DNA of 64,000 nucleotides. Source: Limimaricola sp027213785 (GTDB lineage: Bacteria; Pseudomonadota; Alphaproteobacteria; Rhodobacterales; Rhodobacteraceae). A program made the translations under genes and the position numbers. Below the pieces are notes generated by a model that saw only the letters and a program-made list of their open reading frames with translations, had not been told where the DNA came from and did not search any database. Positions within the stretch are counted from its first letter, which is position 1; each line of letters starts with the position of its first letter. Positions 44,641 through 51,712 of this stretch are shown piece by piece. The stretch spans positions 3,038,001 to 3,102,000 of the forward strand of contig NZ_CP193755.1 in NCBI RefSeq assembly GCF_050847355.1, read 5' to 3'.

Positions 44641-46257
44641 TCAGACCTCTTCCTCGTCGTTCTCGGCCGCCGCGGCGGCCTCTTCGGCGGCGAGCTCGTC
44701 GGGATCGACCCAGCCCAGCGCCACGCGCGCGGTCATCACCAGCTCCTGCGCCTCTTCGAGGCTCACGTCGAAGGGCTCCAGCACGCCGTCATCCTTCACG
44801 CGCTCGCCGTTCTGGGTGGTCCAGCCGCCGGCCAGTTCCCAATCCGCGCAGGTCGCGAAATCCTCGAGCGTCTTGACGCCGTCCTTGGCGAGCGCCTCGA
44901 CCATCTGCGGGCTCAGCCCCGGGAAGCCGATCAGGCTGTCCTCGACCCCCAGCTCGCGGGCCCGCTCCAGCGCGGCCTTGTTCTGGGCGTCGATATAGTC
45001 GCGGGCACGCGCCTGGAGCTCGGCGGCGGTGTCGCTGTCGACACCGTCGATCACCAGAAGCTCGTCCTGATCGACATATGCGACCTCGTCGAGATTTGTG
45101 AACCCCTCGGAGACGAGAAGTTGCGCGAAGAACTCGTCGAGATCGAGCGTGTCCATGAACAGCTTGGTGCGGGTCTCGAACTCGGCCTGACGGCGCTTCG
45201 ATTCCTGCTCCTCGGTCATGATGTCGATGTCGAGCCCGGTGAGCTGCGACGCCAGGCGCACGTTCTGGCCGCGACGGCCGATGGCGAGCGACAGCTGCTC
45301 CTCGGGCACCACCACCTCGATCCGCTCGGCCTCTTCGTCGAACACGACCTTGGAGACCTCGGCCGGCTGCAACGCGTTGACGAGGAAGGTCGGCATGTCC
45401 TCGTTCCACGGGATGATGTCGATCTTCTCGCCCTGCAGCTCGCCGACCACGGCCTGGACGCGGCTGCCGCGCATGCCGACGCAGGCGCCGACCGGGTCGA
45501 TCGAGTTGTCATAGGAGATCACGGCGATCTTCGCGCGCGAGCCGGGGTCACGGGCCACGGCCTTGATCTCGATGATGCCCTCGTAGATCTCGGGCACCTC
45601 CATCTTGAACAGCTCGGCCATGAACTCGGGCGCGGTGCGCGACAGGAAGATCTGCGGGCCGCGGACCTCGCGGCGCACGTCCTTGACGTAGCAGCGGATC
45701 CGGTCGCCGGGGCGATAGGCCTCGCGGCCGATCTTCTCGTTGCGGCGCAGCACCGCCTCGCCGGCGCCGGGCAGCTCGACGACGATGTTGCCGTATTCCT
45801 CGCGCTTGACGGTGGCGTTGATGATCGTGCCGGCGCGGTCCTTGAACTCCTCGTATTGCCGGTCGCGCTCGGCCTCGCGGACCTTCTGCAGGATCACCTG
45901 CTTGGCCGATTGCGCGGCGATGCGGCCCAGCTCGACCGGCGGCACCTCCTCGGCATAGACGTCGCCGACCTTGGGGTCGTCGAGATACTGCTTCGCCTGC
46001 TCGACGGTCATCTCGGCCTGGTAGTTCTCCAGCTCGTCATCGGCGACGACGGTACGCACGCGGGTGAAGCGGGCGCGGCCGGTCTTGCGGTCGATGTTGA
46101 CCCGGATGTCCATCTCGGCGCCGTAGCGCGACTTGGCGGCCCGGGCGAGGCTCTCTTCCATCGCCTCGACCACGAGCGCGGGGTCGATCATCTTCTCGCG
46201 CGCCACCGCCTCGGCGGTCTGCAGCAATTCCAGCTGGTTTGCGGACGTGATGGCCAT
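44641..46257 (-). CDS. nusA: Transcription termination/antitermination factor NusA
   Basis: NusA binds RNA polymerase and nascent RNA and promotes pausing and termination or, with other Nus factors, antitermination. The 538-residue protein has the N-terminal polymerase-binding domain (MAITSANQLELLQTAEAVARE), S1 domain (GTIINATVKREEYGNIVVEL) and two KH domains (DNSIDPVGACVGMRGSRVQ, LAIGRRGQNVRLASQLTG). Two acidic C-terminal repeats and an acidic end (AAAAENDEEEV) complete it. The ATG at 46257 shares its A with the rimP stop (TGATG). NusA could act on the hairpin terminator just before rimP and so feed back on its own operon. Confidence 0.97.
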   Translation of the reverse strand: MAITSANQLELLQTAEAVAREKMIDPALVVEAMEESLARAAKSRYGAEMDIRVNIDRKTGRARFTRVRTVVADDELENYQAEMTVEQAKQYLDDPKVGDVYAEEVPPVELGRIAAQSAKQVILQKVREAERDRQYEEFKDRAGTIINATVKREEYGNIVVELPGAGEAVLRRNEKIGREAYRPGDRIRCYVKDVRREVRGPQIFLSRTAPEFMAELFKMEVPEIYEGIIEIKAVARDPGSRAKIAVISYDNSIDPVGACVGMRGSRVQAVVGELQGEKIDIIPWNEDMPTFLVNALQPAEVSKVVFDEEAERIEVVVPEEQLSLAIGRRGQNVRLASQLTGLDIDIMTEEQESKRRQAEFETRTKLFMDTLDLDEFFAQLLVSEGFTNLDEVAYVDQDELLVIDGVDSDTAAELQARARDYIDAQNKAALERARELGVEDSLIGFPGLSPQMVEALAKDGVKTLEDFATCADWELAGGWTTQNGERVKDDGVLEPFDVSLEEAQELVMTARVALGWVDPDELAAEEAAAAAENDEEEV

Positions 46258-46835
46258 CAGTCGTTCTCCTCATCACCATCAATGATGGTTTCAACATCGT
46301 CGAATTGGGTCTCGTCGATCTGCCCCGCATCCTTGCGGTTGCGCAGCACCTCGCGAATGAGCTCGTCGGTCAGCACCAGCTTGGCATCCGACAGCCATTC
46401 GAATTTCAGCCCGATCGTGCCTTCCTCGATCTCGATCAGCACCTCGTCGCCCTCGGTGCCCGCCAGCTCGCCCTTGAAGCGGCGGCGGCCGTCGATCAGC
46501 TCCTCGGTCTCGATCTTGGCCTCGTAACCCTTCCACTGCTCGAAATCCTTGAGCCGGGTCAGCGGCCGGTCGATGCCGGGCGAGGAGACCTCGAGCGTAT
46601 AGGCGTCGAGGATCGGGTCCTCGACGTCGAGCACCGCCGAGACGGCGGTGGAAATCTGGCCGCAATCATCGACCTCGATCGTGCCGTCGGGCTTCTGCGC
46701 CATGATCTGCAACGTCGTGGACTTGCCCGACATCAGCCGCACGCGCACCAGCTCGAAGCCCATGTCACTGATGACGGGCTCGATGATCTCCTGGACGCGG
46801 CGGTCGATCGCGGCCTTGGCGATGAGGTCGGACAT
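46257..46835 (-). CDS. rimP: Ribosome maturation factor RimP
   Basis: RimP helps assemble the 30S subunit. The 192-residue protein has MSDLIAKAAIDRRVQEIIEP, the N-terminal alpha-beta domain with VRLMSGKSTTLQIMAQKPDG and IEVDDCGQISTAVSAVLD, and LEVSSPGIDRPLTRLKDFEQW, the strongest family signature. An Sm-like C-terminal domain (EEGTIGLKFEWLSDAKLVL) follows. The start at 46835 sits behind an excellent GGAGGACCCC ribosome-binding site. This site begins only about 7 nt after the U-tract of an intrinsic terminator. It is the first gene of the rimP-nusA-ylxR-infB operon. Confidence 0.96.
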   Translation of the reverse strand: MSDLIAKAAIDRRVQEIIEPVISDMGFELVRVRLMSGKSTTLQIMAQKPDGTIEVDDCGQISTAVSAVLDVEDPILDAYTLEVSSPGIDRPLTRLKDFEQWKGYEAKIETEELIDGRRRFKGELAGTEGDEVLIEIEEGTIGLKFEWLSDAKLVLTDELIREVLRNRKDAGQIDETQFDDVETIIDGDEEND

Positions 46836-46851
46836 GGGGTCCTCCAAGCAC

Positions 46852-46874
46852 AAAAAAACGGGCCAGCGGCCCGT
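46852..46874 (-). terminator. Intrinsic terminator in the leader of rimP-nusA-infB (attenuator)
   Basis: On the minus strand: ACGGGCC-GCT-GGCCCGT (46874 to 46858) followed directly by TTTTTT (46857-46852), a textbook terminator. It ends 16 bp before the rimP ATG and after a good promoter, so transcripts must read through it to express the operon. Confidence 0.8.
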
Positions 46875-46920
46875 CGATCTTTCCCGGTGGGCGCCGGTTG
46901 TGGAGGCCGGCGCGCCGCTG
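46864..46920 (-). promoter_or_regulatory. Candidate antiterminator pairing in the rimP leader
   Basis: CAGCGGC near the 5' end of the predicted leader (minus strand of 46914-46920) is exactly complementary to GCCGCTG (46864-46870), which spans the 5' arm and loop of the terminator. An internal 7-bp hairpin (46891-46897 with 46907-46913) lies flush against the first arm. Forming the long-range pair would break the terminator. Confidence 0.5.
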
Positions 46921-46930
46921 TTCTGAGGGG

Positions 46931-46959
46931 GATATAGAGGGACGGATCCGAGTCTGCAA
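46931..46959 (-). promoter_or_regulatory. Promoter of rimP-nusA-ylxR-infB
   Basis: Minus strand TTGCAG (46959-46954), 17-bp spacer, TATATC (46936-46931). Predicted start about 46924, leader about 89 nt. The preceding C gives CTTGCAG, so an RpoH contribution is possible. Confidence 0.65.
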
Positions 46960-46983
46960 GGGTGGCGTGTCGGGCCCGCCGGA

Positions 46984-47601
46984 TCAGGCCTCCGGAAAGA
47001 AGGCCTCGGGCGCACGGGCCGCCGGCAGCGCGCGCATCCGCTCGATCCAGCCGGCCATCGCCGGGCTCGGCGAGACGCCGGCCTCGGTGAGCCACTGCAC
47101 GTAGCCCCAGACCGCGCAGTCGCCGATCCCCGGCGCCGCGCCATGCAGGAAATCGGCGCCGTTCAGCATCCGGTCGAACCGCGCGCGGTCGACCGCGAAA
47201 CGCCCCTCGAGCCAGTCGATCACCGCCGGGTCGAAGCGCGCCCCGCCCAGCCGCCGCGCCTCCTTGAGCTGCGGCAGGCACATGCCGATGCGGTTGGCCT
47301 CCCACAGGACCACCTCGCGACCGCGCCGAAGCCCGGCCGCGCTCTCGCCGCCCAGCGTCCGGAATCGGCTGGCGATCTCGATCAGGATCGCGCCGGATTG
47401 GGCATGGGCCACGCCGTCGATCATCAGCACCGGCACCTCGGCCGCCGGGCTCGCGGCGAGGAATGCCGCCGGGCGGCTGTCCGGCGGCGCCCAGATGTCG
47501 ACCCGGGCCGGGCGCCAGTCGAGCCCGGCCAGGGACAGCGCCAGCGCCACCTTGCAGGCATGGCCCGAATCCGGGTGTCCATAGAGTTCGAGATCGGTCA
47601 T
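46984..47601 (-). CDS. Glutathione S-transferase family protein
   Basis: A second GST of 205 residues, unlike the one at 1.2 kb. The N-terminal half has LELYGHPDSGHACKVALAL and SPAAEVPVLMIDGVAHAQSGAILIEIASRF, with Asp-Ser-Gly-His at the catalytic region. The C-terminal helical half has LNGADFLHGAAPGIGDCAVWGYVQWL. The substrate is unknown. The ATG at 47599-47601 is supported by the LYG start of the thioredoxin fold. It lies 31 bp after the DUF2165 gene on the same strand. Transcripts from this gene would meet the rimP leader terminator, keeping it separate from the ribosomal operon. Confidence 0.88.
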   Translation of the reverse strand: MTDLELYGHPDSGHACKVALALSLAGLDWRPARVDIWAPPDSRPAAFLAASPAAEVPVLMIDGVAHAQSGAILIEIASRFRTLGGESAAGLRRGREVVLWEANRIGMCLPQLKEARRLGGARFDPAVIDWLEGRFAVDRARFDRMLNGADFLHGAAPGIGDCAVWGYVQWLTEAGVSPSPAMAGWIERMRALPAARAPEAFFPEA

Positions 47602-47632
47602 GCGGACAGCTTCCGCCCGGGCGCGGCCGCCG

Positions 47633-48127
47633 TCAATGCTCGGCCGGTTCGGGCTGCATGACGAAGATGATCACCGCCAGGATGGTGATATAGAAGCGGA
47701 ACGCCGGTTGCTGGCCGTTCCAGATATCGGATTGCCACATCAGGAACCACTCGGCCCCGATCGCCATGAAACCGACGAACCAGACCAGGAAACCGGTGGT
47801 CGCGCCCAGAACGGCCCAATCCTTGGCCCCGTGGAAGACGGCCGCCGGCGCCCGCAGCGCCATCGCGAGCCGGACCGCGCCGAAGCCGAGCAGCAGCGCG
47901 GTGAGCCCCTCGCCCGCGATGATCAGCCAGTAGCCCGCGTGCCACATCCATTCGGTGGTGATCGCGCGGCCCATCAGCGCGTTGCCTTCGAAGGTGGTGT
48001 CCATCGACAGCACGTGCTGCACGAAGGCGAAGTTCGAGCCGTAATCGAGAATGTTGTTGAGCGTGACGAGGAAGGCGAAGAAGGCGAGGCCGAGCAGCAT
48101 CGCGATCTTGGAGAGACGCAGGGGCAT
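47633..48127 (-). CDS. DUF2165 small membrane protein
   Basis: A 164-residue integral membrane protein with four hydrophobic segments (KIAMLLGLAFFAFLVTLNNI, YWLIIAGEGLTALLLGFGAV, ATTGLVWF-like FLVWFVGFMAIGAEWFL, YITILAVIIFVMQ). It has the conserved DYGSNFAFVQHVLSMDTTFEG and WNGQQPAFRFY of DUF2165. The function of this family is unknown. The ATG at 48127 lies behind GAAAGGACC; sequence upstream in frame reads as non-coding. A GST gene follows on the same strand. It sits 173 bp below the dps terminator and probably has its own promoter. Confidence 0.85.
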   Translation of the reverse strand: MPLRLSKIAMLLGLAFFAFLVTLNNILDYGSNFAFVQHVLSMDTTFEGNALMGRAITTEWMWHAGYWLIIAGEGLTALLLGFGAVRLAMALRAPAAVFHGAKDWAVLGATTGFLVWFVGFMAIGAEWFLMWQSDIWNGQQPAFRFYITILAVIIFVMQPEPAEH

Positions 48128-48299
48128 GAGGGTCCTTTCGGGCAGGTCTGAAAGCATGGCCGCCACGCGCCATAGGCGAGTGAAGCGGCAAGCAGCACCG
48201 ACTAGAAGTGGCAGGCCGCCGCGCTGTCCATCGCCAAATCCCCCATGCCCGTCGTGCTGTGGCCCGATTGCCGCCCCCTTGCCCGGCATGTCGAACGGG

Positions 48300-48333
48300 A
48301 ACGGCCCGCCCTCCGGTCGGAGAGCGGGCCGTT
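48300..48333 (-). terminator. Terminator of dps
   Basis: AACGGCCCGC (48300-48309) pairs with GCGGGCCGTT (48324-48333). A further CTCCG/CGGAG inner stem sits after one mismatch. The minus-strand U-tract is weak (TTCCCGTTCG). It lies 22 bp past the dps stop. Confidence 0.65.
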
Positions 48334-48355
48334 CATGCGGCGCAGGGGTGCGTGA

Positions 48356-48829
48356 TCAGCCGTTGGCGCCGATGAACCACGCATCCTTGTCGATGGTGCG
48401 GCTGACCTCGGTGAACAGGTCGGCGGTGTCCTCGTCACCGGCATCGCCCGCTTCCTCCATCGCCTTGCGGATTTCGCCGCCGACGAACACGTAGCGCGAC
48501 TTCAGCTCCTCGACATGCTGCTTGATGTCGGAGATCTCGACCGGATAGGCGTCCAACTGCGCCTTCTCGGCCGCGACCTCGAGGGTGCCGCGGGCAAAGC
48601 CGCCGAGGATCACGGCGCGCTCGGCCATCAAGTCGGCGCCCTCGCGCAGCCGGTCGGCGGCTTCGTCGAGCAGCTCGTGCACGCCGATGAAGCCCGGGCC
48701 CTTGAGGTTCCAATGCGCCTGCTTCACCGCCAGCGTCAGCGCGAGCATGTTGGCAAGGTTCTTGTTGAGCAGATCGACCATCTGGGTGCGGACGTCCTGC
48801 GTCAGTTCTCCGGCGAAATTCTCGGGCAT
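48356..48829 (-). CDS. dps: DNA starvation/iron-storage protein Dps
   Basis: Dps forms a 12-mer shell that oxidises and stores iron and coats DNA, protecting it from peroxide. The 157-residue protein has the family's inter-subunit ferroxidase residues: His39 and His51 with HWNLKGPGFIGVHELLDE, and Asp66 and Glu70 in ADLMAERA. The ATG at 48827-48829 follows GAGGACC. A GGAAC-N16-CGTT promoter 43 bp upstream suggests control by the general stress sigma factor EcfG/PhyR system. The C-terminus (DAWFIGANG) is the conserved Dps ending. Confidence 0.95.
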   Translation of the reverse strand: MPENFAGELTQDVRTQMVDLLNKNLANMLALTLAVKQAHWNLKGPGFIGVHELLDEAADRLREGADLMAERAVILGGFARGTLEVAAEKAQLDAYPVEISDIKQHVEELKSRYVFVGGEIRKAMEEAGDAGDEDTADLFTEVSRTIDKDAWFIGANG

Positions 48830-48871
48830 CGTGGTCCTCGTTCGTGACGATAGGTCATGTGTCAGCCAGCC

Positions 48872-48896
48872 AACGCCGCGGCGAAGCGTCGGTTCC
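48872..48896 (-). promoter_or_regulatory. EcfG-type stress promoter of dps
   Basis: Minus strand GGAAC (48896-48892), 16-bp spacer, CGTT (48875-48872). This is exactly the EcfG consensus of alphaproteobacteria and is correctly placed 43 bp from the dps start. No ecfG or phyR gene is in the window. Confidence 0.6.
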
Positions 48897-49180
48897 TGAG
48901 CGGTCGGGAGCGATTGGAGAACCGGCAGGAGACCGGATTCGCCCCTCAAATCGGCCGGGAAACCGACGGCGATCGCGTCCCGCGCCATATGCACAAAGGC
49001 GGTCGCAACCTGAAGTAGCGCTGGCGGCGGGACTCCGCGGCGGACCCGCGCGCGGGTGAGCGCGTTCCCGCCGGATCGGCCCTGGCAGGCCGTGCCGTGT
49101 TTTTCAGCAGTCGGTCTGCCACGTATCCGGGCAAGGTTCGGGCGCCGGGATCGAAGGGCGCCCCAAAGAGGAGACAAGAC
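48897..49180 (+). other. Non-coding stretch between dps and the Glu/Arg-repeat gene
   Basis: This 284-bp divergent gap holds no supportable gene. Its end contains an exact hairpin, GGGCGCC (49140-49146) with GGCGCCC (49157-49163), immediately before the AAAGAGGAGA ribosome-binding site of the next gene. The promoter of that gene should lie here, but I see no convincing -35/-10 pair. Confidence 0.5.
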
Positions 49181-49813
49181 ATGATCATCCGCAAGAGCAT
49201 CCTCGCCGGCCTGTCGGCAGCTTGCATCACCCTCGCGGCGCCGGCCGCGATGGCCGCCCCGAGCCAGGAAGTCGTCGAGGCCCTGGTTGCCGAGCTCGTG
49301 GAGCAAGGCTTCAACGGCGAGATCCGCATCCGCCCGAGCGGCGACCGGATCGAGGTCGAGGCCAGCGGCCCCAGCGGCTACACCGAGCGGGTCTACAGCG
49401 AGGATGGCGGGCTGCTCTTCGAAGAAGAGACCGAGATGGCGGACGGCTCGCGCGTCGAGCGCGAATACGACAGCGCCGGCCAGCTGGTGTCCGAAGAGTA
49501 CGAGGCCAGCGACGAGGCCGAAGAGCTTCGCGAGATCGAGGAAGACGAGGCCGAGGAGCGGCGCGACCGCGAGGAGGACGAGGCCGAAGAGCGTCGCGAG
49601 CGCGAAGAGGAAGAAGAGGAAGAGCGCCGCGAGCGCGCGGAAGAGGAAGAAGAGGAGCGCCGCGACCGCGAGGAAGACGAGGCCGAGGAGCGTCGCGAGC
49701 GCGCAGAGGAAGAAGAAGAGGAGCGCCGCGAGCGCGAAGAGGAGCGGCGCGACCGCGAGGCTGACGAGGAAGAGGAGCGCCGCGAGCGCGAGGAAGAGGC
49801 CAACGACGACTGA
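49181..49813 (+). CDS. Exported protein with PepSY-like domain and 11-residue Glu/Arg repeats
   Basis: A 210-residue protein. MIIRKSILAGLSAACITLAAPAAMA is a signal peptide (cleaved near residue 25). Residues about 26-95 resemble a PepSY-type small domain (VVEALVAELVEQGFNGEIRI, RVYSEDGGLLFEEETEM). From residue 120 to 203 the chain is nearly all Glu, Asp, Arg and Ala in 11-residue units such as EEDEAEERRDR and AEEEEEERRER. This pattern favours a long single alpha-helix (ER/K type) or hendecad coiled coil, possibly a rigid rod across the periplasm. The start is backed by AAAGAGGAGACAAG. The gene is monocistronic with its own terminator. Function unknown. Confidence 0.85.
   Translation: MIIRKSILAGLSAACITLAAPAAMAAPSQEVVEALVAELVEQGFNGEIRIRPSGDRIEVEASGPSGYTERVYSEDGGLLFEEETEMADGSRVEREYDSAGQLVSEEYEASDEAEELREIEEDEAEERRDREEDEAEERREREEEEEEERRERAEEEEEERRDREEDEAEERRERAEEEEEERREREEERRDREADEEEERREREEEANDD
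49538..49789 (+). repeat. 33-bp tandem repeats encoding 11-residue Glu/Arg units
   Basis: Residues 120-203 consist of seven 11-residue units and one 7-residue unit (residues 186-192). Units end in RRDR or RRER. A unit deletion or gain would keep the frame, so the helix length may vary among strains. Confidence 0.9.
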
Positions 49814-49892
49814 GGCCCACGCCCGCGCCCCAAGCCGAGGGTTCCGTCTCCCTCAACGGAGACGGGCCGCGGCCACGGGGCCTCCATCTTCG

Positions 49893-49928
49893 GGACCTGC
49901 CGGGCATTCCGGCAGGTCCTTTGCTTTT
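49893..49928 (+). terminator. Rho-independent terminator of the Glu/Arg-repeat gene
   Basis: GGACCTGCCGG (49893-49903)-GCATT-CCGGCAGGTCC (49909-49919), followed by TTTGCTTTT. A strong intrinsic terminator 79 bp past the stop. Confidence 0.92.
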
Positions 49929-50068
49929 GCCCCTCCCGCCGGCGGCTTGGACCGGGCGCAACGCCGGTGCCGCCGACGCCAGGAACGGACCGCTCGCCTC
50001 GCCTGCCCGGATGCGGTCATGCCGATGGCCCGGGCCGGGAGCCGCGCCGTGGAGGCACCGACCAAACG
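49929..50068. other. Spacer between two terminators
   Basis: The rest of the 308-bp gap between the Glu/Arg-repeat gene and the peptide-importer operon holds no supportable gene or site. Confidence 0.5.
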
Positions 50069-50097
50069 AAAACGCGCCGCCCCGGGGGGACGGCGCG
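50069..50097 (-). terminator. Terminator of the peptide ABC importer operon
   Basis: CGCGCCG (50073-50079) pairs with CGGCGCG (50091-50097), with an inner CCCC/GGGG stem and one bulge. The minus-strand end has TTTT (50072-50069). It lies 24 bp past the binding-protein stop. Confidence 0.75.
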
Positions 50098-50121
50098 CCA
50101 AATCGCGGAGAGCGGCTGGCC

Positions 50122-51666
50122 TCAGGCCATCCACCACCGTTCGCAGATGCGGTTGCTGTCGAGATCGAACACGTTGCCGACCACCTCGGGGTGACCGAGC
50201 TTGATGTTGTAGCCGTCGACGAAGTTCGCATACATCGGGATCGCCGTCGCGCCCTCCTTCGAGCACAGCGCCTGCATCTCGTGATACATGTCGCGGCGCT
50301 TGTCGCTGTCGAGCTCGGCGCGCGCTTCCTTCAGCAGCGTCTGGAACCGCTCGTTCTCCCAGTGCGTGTCGTTCCACGCCGCGCCGGTCTCGTAGCCCAG
50401 CGTGAACATCCAGTCCTCGGTGACCCGGCCCGACCAGTAGGAGGCGCACCAGGGCTTCTTGATCCAGACGTTGGACCAGTAGCCGTCGGCCGGCTCCTGC
50501 ACGACGTTGATGTCGATGCCGCAGTCGCGGGCCGAGGCCTGGTAGAGAAGCCCCGCGTCGATCGCGCCGGCAAAGGCCGCCTCCGAGACCGAGAGATCGA
50601 TGCTCAGGCCGTCGAGCCCGGCTTCCTTCAGCAGCGCCTTCGCCTTCTCGGGATCGTAGTCGTTCTGCTCCAGATCGGCGTGGTAGTACTGGTTCGCCGG
50701 GCCGATCGGGTGGTCGTTGGCCACCGCCCCGTGGCCCATCAGGATCTTCTCGACCATCTCCTCGCGCCGCACCGCGTGCTTGAGCGCCCGGCGCACCGTG
50801 ACGTTGTCCATCGGCGACAGGTCGGTGAGCATCGGGAAGGTGTAATGCTGGTTGCCGGTCACCTCGTTGAGCGCGAGCTGCGGGTTGGCCTTCAGCAGCG
50901 GTTCGACCTGGAACTCGACGTTGTTCACCGCGTCGACCTGCCCGGTCATCAGCGCCGTCATCCGCGCCGAGCCGTCATTGATCGCGATCACCTCGATCTG
51001 GTCGAACCAGCCGGCCTTGCCGTCCTTGTAATGGCCGTCGACGCGGCTCAGCAGCGTGCGCACGCCGGGATCGAAGCTCTCGACCTTGTAGAGACCGGTA
51101 CCGATGCCCTGCGCGATCGCCTCCTCGACGTTCTGATGCGGGTACATCAGCAGGTGATAGTCCGACATCAGGAACGGGAAGTCGGCATTGCCCGCCTCGA
51201 GCGTGAACTGCACCTGGTGATCGCCGAGCTTCTTCATCTCGGTGATCGGCGCGACGATCGGCCGGGCGGCGGATTTCGCATCCTCGTCCAGATGCAGCTT
51301 GAGCGAGGCGATCACGTCGTCGGCGGTGAAGGGCTGACCGTTGTGGAAGGTCACGCCCTCGCGCAGGTCGAAGGTCCAGGTCTTCGCGTCCGGCGTCGAT
51401 TCCCACGAGGTCGCCAGCTCGCCCACCAGCTCGCCATTGGCGGCGATCTCGGTCAGGCAATCGAAGACCGCGCCATAAGCGGTGACGATCATGTAGGTGT
51501 CGGAATGGGTGCGCCCGTCCCAGCTGTCGGAGGTGTTGGCGCCCGCGAGGCCGAGCCTCAGCGTGCCGCCGCGCGACTGCGCGCGAAGCGGCAGGCCGGT
51601 GACCGACAGAAGGCCCGCGGCGGCCCCGGACCTGAGCAATCCCCGGCGGCTGATCTGTGGCAACAT
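50122..51666 (-). CDS. Peptide/solute ABC transporter substrate-binding protein (Tat-type signal)
   Basis: A 514-residue family 5 (DppA/OppA-like) binding protein. MLPQISRRGLLRSGAAAGLL carries a twin-arginine motif, so the protein probably folds before export. GGTLRLGLAGANTSDSWDGR, WTFDLREGVTFHNGQPFTADDVIAS and VRRALKHAVRREEMVEKIL are the family landmarks. The ATG at 51664-51666 is behind GAGGGAGAG. The ligand, likely a short peptide, opine or similar molecule, cannot be read. It is the last of four genes transcribed together on the minus strand, where the binding protein follows the ATPase by 46 bp. Confidence 0.92.
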   Translation of the reverse strand: MLPQISRRGLLRSGAAAGLLSVTGLPLRAQSRGGTLRLGLAGANTSDSWDGRTHSDTYMIVTAYGAVFDCLTEIAANGELVGELATSWESTPDAKTWTFDLREGVTFHNGQPFTADDVIASLKLHLDEDAKSAARPIVAPITEMKKLGDHQVQFTLEAGNADFPFLMSDYHLLMYPHQNVEEAIAQGIGTGLYKVESFDPGVRTLLSRVDGHYKDGKAGWFDQIEVIAINDGSARMTALMTGQVDAVNNVEFQVEPLLKANPQLALNEVTGNQHYTFPMLTDLSPMDNVTVRRALKHAVRREEMVEKILMGHGAVANDHPIGPANQYYHADLEQNDYDPEKAKALLKEAGLDGLSIDLSVSEAAFAGAIDAGLLYQASARDCGIDINVVQEPADGYWSNVWIKKPWCASYWSGRVTEDWMFTLGYETGAAWNDTHWENERFQTLLKEARAELDSDKRRDMYHEMQALCSKEGATAIPMYANFVDGYNIKLGHPEVVGNVFDLDSNRICERWWMA

Positions 51667-51712
51667 GTGTCTCTCCCTCTTGATTCCCTCTCGGCCCACC
51701 GGACCGATTCGC

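Noticed and set aside
49311..50231. Ser/Arg-rich open frames on the minus strand opposite the Glu/Arg repeats
   Set aside because: Complement of the GAG/CGC repeat in other frames; composition follows from the repeats.
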